From the NCBI GenBank assembly GCA_027306995.1, contig DAHUXS010000011.1, positions 1 to 64,000 of the forward strand: a DNA stretch of 64,000 nt, read 5' to 3'. The notes under the pieces are model-generated. The model was not told the DNA's origin, made no database searches, and worked only from the letters and a program-made list of their open reading frames with translations. Source of the DNA: Lysobacter sp. Lineage in GTDB: Bacteria; Pseudomonadota; Gammaproteobacteria; Xanthomonadales; Xanthomonadaceae. The translations under genes and the position numbers were made by a program. Numbering within the stretch: position 1 is the first letter of the stretch; each line of letters opens with the position of its first letter. This document shows, piece by piece, positions 44,239 through 50,818 of this stretch.

Positions 44239-44637
44239 ATGAGCCAGGAAATCCCCGGTGATCTCAAATTCCTGAAGTCGCACGAATGGGTGCGCGTCGA
44301 GGGTGACGGCCGCGCCACCATCGGCATTTCCGACCACGCGCAGGAACTCCTGGGCGATCTCGTCTATGTCGAACTGCCCGCCGTCGGCGACACGCTGGAA
44401 GCCGGCAACGCCTGCGCGGTGGTGGAATCGGTGAAGGCAGCGTCCGACGTCTACGCGCCGGTCAGCGGCAAGGTGCTCGAGGTCAACTCGGCGCTCACCG
44501 ACAAGCCGGAGACGATCAACGAAGACGCCTATGGAGATGGTTGGCTGTTCGTCCTGCAGATGAGCGAGCCCGACCAGGTGAAGGAATTGCTCTCGCCGGA
44601 CGATTACGAACAGGCGCTGGCCGACGACGAACACTGA
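44239..44637 (+). CDS. gcvH: Glycine cleavage system H protein
   Basis: Lipoyl-carrier of the glycine cleavage complex, 132 residues. The lipoylated lysine is Lys66 in [19 protein letters not shown]. Start is ATG 44239 with GGAG six bases upstream; the longer frame is rejected. [22 protein letters not shown] ends the domain. Immediately downstream is a strong terminator; it may have its own promoter (TAGACT about 44 bases upstream). Confidence 0.97.
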   Translation: MSQEIPGDLKFLKSHEWVRVEGDGRATIGISDHAQELLGDLVYVELPAVGDTLEAGNACAVVESVKAASDVYAPVSGKVLEVNSALTDKPETINEDAYGDGWLFVLQMSEPDQVKELLSPDDYEQALADDEH

Positions 44638-44663
44638 TCGTCGTCACGACATCGCTTCATGGC

Positions 44664-44697
44664 GAAGCCCGGTCATCGACCGGGCTTCTTCGTTTTG
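44664..44697 (+). terminator. Terminator of gcvH
   Basis: Perfect 11-bp stem GAAGCCCGGTC / GACCGGGCTTC (44664-44674, 44678-44688), 3-base loop, then TTCGTTTTGG. Confidence 0.85.
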
Positions 44698-44699
44698 GC

Positions 44700-44932
44700 G
44701 AACACGTTTCGCGACCCGAAACGCATCGATGATGGCGATTAAAGCTCGCGCACTTTCGCGCAAATCGGGTGTTGCGATGCCGGAAATGGCATCCCCGCGA
44801 AAAATATTTTCGATTCGATTTAACCGCCGTTGCCGGCGGTCGACGGTCGCTGCGAAGAACGCGTCGGCATGTTCGCCGAATTGGCGCGAACGCGATGCTG
44901 AAAAAATTTCGACTTGAAAACAAGTCTTTTTT
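44700..44932 (+). ncRNA. Candidate small RNA
   Basis: Between gcvH and the H1-like gene lie hairpins GATGCC-ggaaat-GGCATC (44776-44793) and ACCGCCG-TTGC-CGGCGGT (44823-44840), ending in a textbook terminator GACTTG-aaaa-CAAGTC-TTTTTT (44911-44932). Such a series ahead of an isolated terminator is the layout of an intergenic sRNA. No promoter is certain and no known family matched. Confidence 0.25.
44911..44932 (+). terminator. Rho-independent terminator, gene-free region
   Basis: 6-bp stem GACTTG / CAAGTC, loop AAAA, six T residues after it. There is no CDS within 270 bases upstream on this strand other than gcvH, which has its own terminator. The complement also has a T-run, so it could work both ways. 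Confidence 0.6.
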
Positions 44933-45053
44933 GAAATGCGTTTGCAACCATTGATGTGTCGTCCGATACGAAGGCGCCGACATGCGGAGACTCGGCGAGC
45001 GATCCCGGACGGACTCGATGGGGGCGGAGATGAAAAAAATTTCACGAAAGGTG

Positions 45054-45082
45054 TTGACACGGAGAAATCGTCTACTTACGTT
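45054..45082 (+). promoter_or_regulatory. Candidate promoter of the H1-like gene
   Basis: Perfect -35 TTGACA at 45054-45059, with a weak -10 (TACGTT at 45077-45082, 17-bp spacer). The upstream A-rich tract (GATGAAAAAAATTTCA) resembles an UP element. The transcript would have a leader near 280 nt. Confidence 0.45.
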
Positions 45083-45363
45083 TCGCCCAACTGGAGGGCG
45101 GTAACGCATCGAGTGATCGAACGCAAGTCCAACATGGGGATCCAAACGCGAAGCGCGCATGGCGCGGGCCGCCTTGTCTCCCCATCCAAGTCTTCCTCCC
45201 CATCCAATCGAATGCGGGATCGCGCAGCGTCGTTGTGTGCGGTTCCACACCCAATCCGTTCCGCGACTTCGGGCGCGACAACGGTCCGTGGCGGGTCCGA
45301 CTCCCGCTGTGCGTATGAACCGGCCTGGCTGGTTCGTTACAACTCAAGACGAGGAGCCATCCA

Positions 45364-45789
45364 ATGGCAATGAAGAAAGCTGCGAAGAAGGCCGCCAAGA
45401 AACCGGCCAAGAAGGCTGCCAAGAAGGCCGCCAAGAAGACTGTCCGCAAGGCAGCCGCCAAGAAGACGGTGAAGAAGGCCGCCAAGAAGACTGTCCGCAA
45501 GGCCGCCAAGAAGACCGTGAAGAAGGCCGCCAAGAAGACTGTCCGCAAGGCTGCCAAGAAGACCGCGAAGAAGGCCGCCAAGAAGACTGTCCGCAAGGCT
45601 GCCAAGAAGACCACGAAGAAGGCCGCCAAGAAGACCGTCAAGAAGGCTGCCAAGAAGACCGTGAAGAAGGCCGCCAAGAAGAAGGCTGCCAAGAAGCCGG
45701 CCGCCAAGAAGGCCGCGAAGAAGGGTGGCAAGAAGCGCGCTGCCAAGAAGCCGGCTGCGCTGCCGATGATGCCGACCCCGATGATCTGA
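45364..45789 (+). CDS. Lysine/alanine-repeat histone H1-like protein
   Basis: 141 residues, nearly all Lys, Ala, Thr, Val and Arg, built from imperfect repeats of KKAAKKTVRKAAKKT; the C-terminus is a short neutral tail ALPMMPTPMI. It has the composition of bacterial histone H1-like (AlgP/HctB-type) nucleoid proteins and would bind DNA or RNA nonspecifically. The start is ATG 45364 with a GAGGAG site. The repeat DNA (AAGAAGGCCGCC units) makes the copy number prone to slippage. Function in compaction or gene control is by composition only. Confidence 0.85.
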   Translation: MAMKKAAKKAAKKPAKKAAKKAAKKTVRKAAAKKTVKKAAKKTVRKAAKKTVKKAAKKTVRKAAKKTAKKAAKKTVRKAAKKTTKKAAKKTVKKAAKKTVKKAAKKKAAKKPAAKKAAKKGGKKRAAKKPAALPMMPTPMI

Positions 45790-45815
45790 TCATCGATCGC
45801 ATCTGCAATACCTTG

Positions 45816-45848
45816 AAACTCCTTCCCGTTCGCGGGGAGGAGTTTTTT
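45816..45848 (+). terminator. Terminator of the H1-like gene
   Basis: Hairpin AAACTCCTTCCCG / CGGGGAGGAGTTT with loop TTCG-like, followed by TTTTTT at the end of the arm. It sits 5 bases before the stop of the converging hydrolase gene. Confidence 0.85.
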
Positions 45849-45853
45849 ATTGC

Positions 45854-47149
45854 TTAGTCCTTGCCGGAACCGTTGTCGTCGTTGTCGGGCGCGGACGCAT
45901 TCCCGCCGGCGATGTCCGGTGACGTGCCACCGGTGATGCTGTTGGGCACCCAGGCCACCGCCGGCAGGTTGAGCGCGCGGTCGAGGATGGTCGGCATCAG
46001 TCCCGATGGCAGCGAGCTCTCGCTGTTCCACAGGATCACCAGGCCGAGATCGCGGTCGGGCAGCACTGCCATCGCGCCGCGATAGCCCTGCACGGCACCA
46101 CCGTGGAAATACAACGGGTGGCCGGCATAACTCATCACGCGCCAGCCGAATCCGTAGCCGGCCGACTCGAGGCGTTCATGGCGCCAGCCGCTGCCGCGCA
46201 ACTCGGTCGGCGTCGACACCTGCGCGGTGTGCAACTGGCTGAGCACGTTGGCGGGCAACACGTCGGGGCGATGGCCGCTCTGGGCGATCATCCATTGCGC
46301 CATGTCGCTGATGCTGGCATTGACGCCGGCCGCGGGCGCCAGCTGGTAGAAGTTCGGCTTGGGCATCAGCGAGCGCCAGCGGCCGCCACCACGCACGTGC
46401 GGCTTGGCCCAGCGCGGACTCGACTCGATGCCCTTCAGGCCGTAACTGGCGTCGTTCATGCCGAGCGGCTTGAACAGGCGCGTCTGCACGGCATCGGAAT
46501 AGAAATTGCCGGTGGCGGCGAACACCACGTCGCCGATCAGGCTGAAGGCGACGTTCTGGTAGGCGTAGCACTCGCCGGGCATGCACTTCATCGGCGCCGA
46601 TGCCAGCTTCTGCACCGCGCTCGGGTAATCGGCATTGCCCTCGATGTCGCGGTCGTAGGCATTGTGGGTCAGGCCGACGCGGTGGCTCATCAAGTCGGCG
46701 ACGGTGACGCTCTGGGTCGCGGCTTCGGATGGCAGGCGGAAGCTCGGCACGTAGCGCACCACCGTGTTGTTCCAGGCGAGTCGGCCATCGTTGACCAGCA
46801 GGCCGGTCAGCGCACTGGCGAAGGATTTCGACAGCGACGCAAGGCGGAACGTGGTGTGGGCATCGATCGGCTGCGGACGGCTGACGTCGGTCACGCCGTA
46901 ACCGCGCTCCATCAACACCTGTCCGTTCTGGACGATGGCGACGGCGAGCCCGGGCACGCGTTCGCCGGCAACCAGCGCCCGGGCGATGCGATCCACTTCG
47001 CGCAGGTCGGCCTGCGACACCGAAGCGGTCGCCGATGGCAGGACTTGCGCCGGATCGGTGCGCGCCGGGATCAGGGCGTTTTGCGCACTAGCAGTCGTCG
47101 TGACGAGCAACAGCGCCGGGATCAGGATGGACAGCATGGATTGACGCAT
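45854..47149 (-). CDS. Exported serine hydrolase, beta-lactamase fold
   Basis: 431 residues from ATG 47149 (MRQSMLSILIPALLLVTTTASA, Sec signal). Penicillin-binding-like domain with FRLASLSKSFASALTGLLV (SLSK), the Tyr motif CYAYQNVAFSLIG (Y-Q-N) and FHGGAVQGYRG (HGG in place of K-T-G). AHTTFRLASLSK, LMSHRVGLTHNA and YGLKGIESS add family support. The tail is Gly/Asn/Asp-rich (NASAPDNDDNGSGKD). Likely a periplasmic D-aminopeptidase or esterase. Minus-strand neighbour of the GDPD gene (150 bases apart); operon uncertain. Confidence 0.9.
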   Translation of the reverse strand: MRQSMLSILIPALLLVTTTASAQNALIPARTDPAQVLPSATASVSQADLREVDRIARALVAGERVPGLAVAIVQNGQVLMERGYGVTDVSRPQPIDAHTTFRLASLSKSFASALTGLLVNDGRLAWNNTVVRYVPSFRLPSEAATQSVTVADLMSHRVGLTHNAYDRDIEGNADYPSAVQKLASAPMKCMPGECYAYQNVAFSLIGDVVFAATGNFYSDAVQTRLFKPLGMNDASYGLKGIESSPRWAKPHVRGGGRWRSLMPKPNFYQLAPAAGVNASISDMAQWMIAQSGHRPDVLPANVLSQLHTAQVSTPTELRGSGWRHERLESAGYGFGWRVMSYAGHPLYFHGGAVQGYRGAMAVLPDRDLGLVILWNSESSLPSGLMPTILDRALNLPAVAWVPNSITGGTSPDIAGGNASAPDNDDNGSGKD

Positions 47150-47299
47150 GCGGCGGATCCCGGGACGCGGATTGTTCACGGCGAAGCTTCCAAAGTGGTC
47201 GTTGGCAGTGTAGTCACGCCGTCTGCGAATTGCATGAACAGGGGGAGAAACACTGGGTATCACCTTGATTCCAAAGGCGAGCTCCAGCCGATCAAGCCA

Positions 47300-48202
47300 T
47301 CAATCGTTGTCGCCCTTCTCGTTCGGACGCATCAGGAAGTCGCGCAGGGCCTGGCGCTGGGTGGAGTACAGGCGGGGATCGCGTTGGGCGCTGCAGCTTG
47401 CCGGGTTGTTGGTCACGGCGATGTCGACGCCGCGGCGGAAGGCCTGGTCGCAACTCGCGGTCAGGCGCTCTTCCAGCATCTGGTAGCGCCAGCTGTTAAC
47501 CGATACCCGCTTACCGGCCTGGTGCAGTCGCGCGATGCGGGCGCCGGTCGCGAAGGTGGCGTTCATTTCGACCACCACGAGCTTGGGATCGCGCTGTGCG
47601 ATCACCCAATCGATGTCCTCATCCTTGGTGGCCTTGTACTGCAGGTAGACGTCTTTCGAGACGGCGCGTGCCGCTGTGTATTTCGCCCGGTCGCCCTGGG
47701 TCTGGAAGTACACCTGATCGAGCATGCCGGCGCGCGTGGCCAGTTCGATCGCGGGTGCGATCACATCCATCGTCTTGAATTCGGCGTCCAGGAAGATGCG
47801 CTTGCCCTTGGCGTGCGCCAGCACTTCCTCGAAGCGCGGCAGCGGGTCGCCCGCAGGCAAGCGGCATTGGCGGATTTGCGCGGAAGTCAGCGTGCGCGGT
47901 TCGCCATGGCAGGTGCTCTTGGTCGCGAGATCATCGTCGTGATAGACGAACACGTCACCATCGCTGGATGCGTGCAGGTCCATCTCCAGGATGTCGGCAT
48001 CTCCGGCTGCCGTGGTGGCGTCGAATTGGCGTTGCACGTTCTGCAAGCCGAAATATCCGCCACGATGCGCCGCCACGTAGGTGCGCCCCAGCGGGTGTTC
48101 GCTGATCTCGGGCGGCAAGCCTTCGGGCGTACGGTATTTGGCGTACGCGCCGACGGTCCCCGTCACCATCAGGGCGATCAGCAGGAGTTTGGCTTTCGAC
48201 AT
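47300..48202 (-). CDS. Glycerophosphodiester phosphodiesterase family protein
   Basis: 300 residues from ATG 48202 (MSKAKLLLIALMVTGTVGAYA, signal or anchor). GDPD TIM-barrel motifs: YVAAHRGGYFGLQNVQRQF (His-Arg), ADILEMDLHASSDGDVFVYHDDDL (Glu-x-Asp and His for the metal and acid/base), and FLDAEFKTMDVI. Splits glycerophosphodiesters into an alcohol and glycerol 3-phosphate; here it would act outside the cytoplasm. Start moderately supported; the ribosome site is weak. Divergent from the Npt-like carrier gene. Confidence 0.87.
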   Translation of the reverse strand: MSKAKLLLIALMVTGTVGAYAKYRTPEGLPPEISEHPLGRTYVAAHRGGYFGLQNVQRQFDATTAAGDADILEMDLHASSDGDVFVYHDDDLATKSTCHGEPRTLTSAQIRQCRLPAGDPLPRFEEVLAHAKGKRIFLDAEFKTMDVIAPAIELATRAGMLDQVYFQTQGDRAKYTAARAVSKDVYLQYKATKDEDIDWVIAQRDPKLVVVEMNATFATGARIARLHQAGKRVSVNSWRYQMLEERLTASCDQAFRRGVDIAVTNNPASCSAQRDPRLYSTQRQALRDFLMRPNEKGDND

Positions 48203-48306
48203 GCATGGCCAGGGTGGGCGAATCCAGATTGGCATCCTGAGGGTATTGGCCTTCAATTTCCTTGCAACCGTGTTAACGTCGCGCAACGTCGAAACGCGTT
48301 TCGCCA

Positions 48307-49692
48307 ATGCCCGTCACAGATTCACAGCGCGTCCACCAGGGGGAATGGCCGGCGATGGCGCTGTCCTTCGTCTATTTCTTCTGCGTGCTCGCCGCCTATT
48401 ACGTGATCCGGCCCGTCCGCGAGCAGCTGGCGGCCGCAGTTGGCTCCACCCAATTGCCGTGGTTCTTCGCCGCCACCTTCGCCACCACTCTTGCGCTGAC
48501 GCCAATCTTCGCGTGGCTGGTTGCGCGTTGGCCGCGACGGGTCGTGGTCCCGGTGGTTTATCTATTCTTCATCGGCTGCCTTGTCGCCTTCATTCCGTTG
48601 TTCGCTCGCGATGGCCTGATCTCGCCGCGCGCGCTCGGCATCGTGTTCTTCGTCTGGGTCAGCGTTTTCAACCTGTTCGTGGTCTCGGTGTTCTGGAGCT
48701 TCATGACCGACATCTGGGACGAGGGACAGGCGCGCCGCCTGTTTCCGTTGATCGGCGTTGCCGGCACCATCGGTGCGATCGCCGGCCCTGCGATCACCCG
48801 CGTGCTGGTCGATGTCATTGGCGTGGCGCCGTTGCTGGCGGTTTCCGCGGGCTTGCTCGGGATCGCGCTGTTGTGCGTGTTGATGCTCGGGCGCTGGTCG
48901 CAACGGCATGACCTCGGCAAGCAGCACCACAACCAGCCCGTCGGCGGCGGCATCTTCGACGGCCTGAAGCAGATCGTCGCGACGCCGTTCATGCGCAACA
49001 TGGCGATCCTGATGCTGCTCGGCGATGCCATCGGCACGGTCGGCTATGCGCTGGTGACCGACTACTCCAAGGCGACGTTCCACGATGCGGTGTCGCGGAC
49101 CCGTTTCGCCGCCGACCTCGACATGAGCACCAACCTGCTGATGATCCTGCTGCAGGTGACGGCAACGCGCTTCCTGTTGCCGCGCGTCGGCGCTGGCGTG
49201 GTCATCGCGGTGTGGGCGGTCATCGGCATCGCGGTGTGCATGGCGATGGCGATGTCGGGGGATCCCAACGTGCCAGTCTTTGCCGTCAGCCAGGAACAAG
49301 CAGCGGCATGGATCGCACGCATCCCGGACGTCCCGATCCTGCGCAATCTCATCGCCCAGCCGATCGAATTGCTGCCGACGCTGTCGTGGGTGGTCCTGAT
49401 GCTGCTGGTCACGCGCGCCACCGCTTACGGAATGATGCAGCCCGCACGCGAGAGCCTGTACACGCTGGTGCCGCGCAGCTGGCGCTACAAGGGCAAGAAT
49501 GCGGTGGATACCGCGGTCTGGCGTGCCGGCGACGTCGCCAGCGCATTGCTGGTCAATGCATTGAAATCGATCGGGGCCGCCGGCACGATTTTCGGCTTGA
49601 CCGGTGCGGCGGCGATTGCCGTCTCCGGATGGATCGGCTGGCGTACAGCCGCGCAAGCGCAGGATGCACGCGATGCAGCAAGCACCGACTGA
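48307..49692 (+). CDS. Npt1/Npt2-related MFS transporter
   Basis: 461 residues with 12 membrane helices. ALSFVYFFCVLAAYYVIRPVREQLAAAVG is the opening signature of the nucleotide/ATP-ADP antiporter-like group, and later TDIWDEGQARRLFPLIGVAGTIGAIAGPAITRVLV and ATAYGMMQPARESLYTLVPRSWRYKGKNAVDTAVWRAGDVASALLVNALKS continue the match. True ATP/ADP exchange is known only in intracellular bacteria and plastids; free-living members have no proven substrate. Overlaps the metallophosphoesterase gene by 20 bases. Confidence 0.8.
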   Translation: MPVTDSQRVHQGEWPAMALSFVYFFCVLAAYYVIRPVREQLAAAVGSTQLPWFFAATFATTLALTPIFAWLVARWPRRVVVPVVYLFFIGCLVAFIPLFARDGLISPRALGIVFFVWVSVFNLFVVSVFWSFMTDIWDEGQARRLFPLIGVAGTIGAIAGPAITRVLVDVIGVAPLLAVSAGLLGIALLCVLMLGRWSQRHDLGKQHHNQPVGGGIFDGLKQIVATPFMRNMAILMLLGDAIGTVGYALVTDYSKATFHDAVSRTRFAADLDMSTNLLMILLQVTATRFLLPRVGAGVVIAVWAVIGIAVCMAMAMSGDPNVPVFAVSQEQAAAWIARIPDVPILRNLIAQPIELLPTLSWVVLMLLVTRATAYGMMQPARESLYTLVPRSWRYKGKNAVDTAVWRAGDVASALLVNALKSIGAAGTIFGLTGAAAIAVSGWIGWRTAAQAQDARDAASTD

Positions 49693-50596
49693 GCCGGATA
49701 TCCCGGAAGAGGATCCGCCACTCGATCCCGCGACCGTCCTGCGTGAACGCCGCTGGTTGCGACGCGCGTTGTTGGCGATCGCGGCGATCGTCGTTGTCTG
49801 TGGCCTCTACGCCTGGTTGTGGGAGCCGCGCCAGCTGGTCGAACGCGATTACAGCCTGCGCCTGGCGAACTGGCCGGCGCAATGCGATGGCCTGCGCATC
49901 GACCAGATCAGCGACCTCCACACCGGGTCGTGGATGAACGGCATCGGCAATGTCGATCGCATCGTCGCCAGACTTTCCGCCAGCGATTCCGACGTCGTGG
50001 TGTTCACTGGCGACTACGTGATCTTGAGCGTGGTGCTGGGCAAGTACGTCGATCCCGCGACCATTGCCAACCATCTCGCGCCGCTGACGCAGAAGAAGGC
50101 GGTCTATGCCGTGCTCGGCAACCATGACTGGTGGGATGGCGGTCCCCGCGTCGAACGCGAGTTCGAACGCGTCGGCATCCACGTGCTGGAAAACGAATCG
50201 ACCCGCGTCGGCGTCCGCGATTGCGGTTTCAACCTGGTCGGTGTCGACGATCTCACCGCCGGAAAACCGCAGCCGCTGGCGGCGTATGCGCGCATCGATC
50301 CGGGCTTGCCGACCGTGGCGCTCGAGCACGAGCCCGAGATGTTCCTGAAATTGCCGGCTTCCACGTCGCTGGTGCTGGCGGGGCATACCCATGGCGGGCA
50401 GGTGAATCCGTTCGGCCTGCGCACGCCGTCGAAGTTTCGGGCGAAATCTGCAGCGCTGAGCGGTGAGTACCACGTTGGCGATCGCACGCTGTTCGTGTCG
50501 CCCGGCATCGGCACCAGTTGGTTGCCGTTGCGGATGGGGCGGTATCCTGAGATTTCGCGGCTGACGTTGCGGAGTGAGCAGGGCGTAGCAAAATAG
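49673..50596 (+). CDS. Membrane-anchored metallophosphoesterase (YkuE-type)
   Basis: About 307 residues from ATG 49673 (MQQAPTEPDI); the longer frame from 49604 overlaps the carrier gene. One N-terminal membrane helix WLRRALLAIAAIVVVCGLYAWLW, then the calcineurin fold with metal ligands ISDLHTGSW, VFTGDYVI, AVLGNHDWWDG and LVLAGHTHGGQVNPFG. YkuE-like phosphoesterases act in phospholipid or cell-envelope phosphate metabolism, or on UDP-diacylglucosamine. Coupled to the Npt-like carrier by overlap. Confidence 0.88.
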   Translation: MQQAPTEPDIPEEDPPLDPATVLRERRWLRRALLAIAAIVVVCGLYAWLWEPRQLVERDYSLRLANWPAQCDGLRIDQISDLHTGSWMNGIGNVDRIVARLSASDSDVVVFTGDYVILSVVLGKYVDPATIANHLAPLTQKKAVYAVLGNHDWWDGGPRVEREFERVGIHVLENESTRVGVRDCGFNLVGVDDLTAGKPQPLAAYARIDPGLPTVALEHEPEMFLKLPASTSLVLAGHTHGGQVNPFGLRTPSKFRAKSAALSGEYHVGDRTLFVSPGIGTSWLPLRMGRYPEISRLTLRSEQGVAK

Positions 50597-50630
50597 TAGC
50601 TGCGCCTTCGTGAGAGCATCGCCCGGTTGA

Positions 50631-50743
50631 GCGCCTATCGCGGTTGTCTGCATCCGCCGACACGCCGTGAATACGTCCATGTAGGCTCGTACGCAGCATC
50701 CATGCTGCGTACGGTCGGCGCTACAGACGAACCGCATAGGCGC
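50631..50743. repeat. Snap-back inverted-repeat intergenic element
   Basis: Outer arms GCGCCTATCGCGGTTGTCTG (50631-50650) and CAGACGAACCGCATAGGCGC (50724-50743) are complementary with one base shift each way. Inside, a perfect 12-bp hairpin CGTACGCAGCAT-cc-ATGCTGCGTACG (50688-50713) is extended by TGTAG / CTACA. The unit is a 113-nt element in the gap between converging genes and looks like a REP/MITE-type repeat. Confidence 0.7.
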
Positions 50744-50818
50744 TGCCGGTGGCGGGCTTTTCGCTTCTCTCTCTCGAAGCGACAACACGCACCCGCCAAG
50801 CCAGCGCGTGCGATGCTG

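Larger units (their letters stand above)
44698..45363. other. 665-bp non-coding stretch before the histone-like gene
   Basis: No convincing gene on either strand. It holds AT-rich islands (44801-44822, 44901-44935, 45032-45052), three hairpins, a candidate terminator at 44911-44932, and a TTGACA promoter at 45054. From there to the H1-like ATG is a leader of about 280 bases with several G/C-rich segments. Long minus-strand frames here mirror the Lys repeat DNA and are not genes. Confidence 0.7.

Noticed and set aside
45364..45760. Possible CRISPR or tandem DNA array
   Set aside because: The repeat is in-frame protein coding, without unique spacers of constant length.
45072..46031. 319-codon minus-strand frame with LAAFFAVFLAA repeats
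   Set aside because: It is the complement of the Lys/Ala repeat gene; the repeats are simply the reverse reading of KKAAKKTVRK codons.
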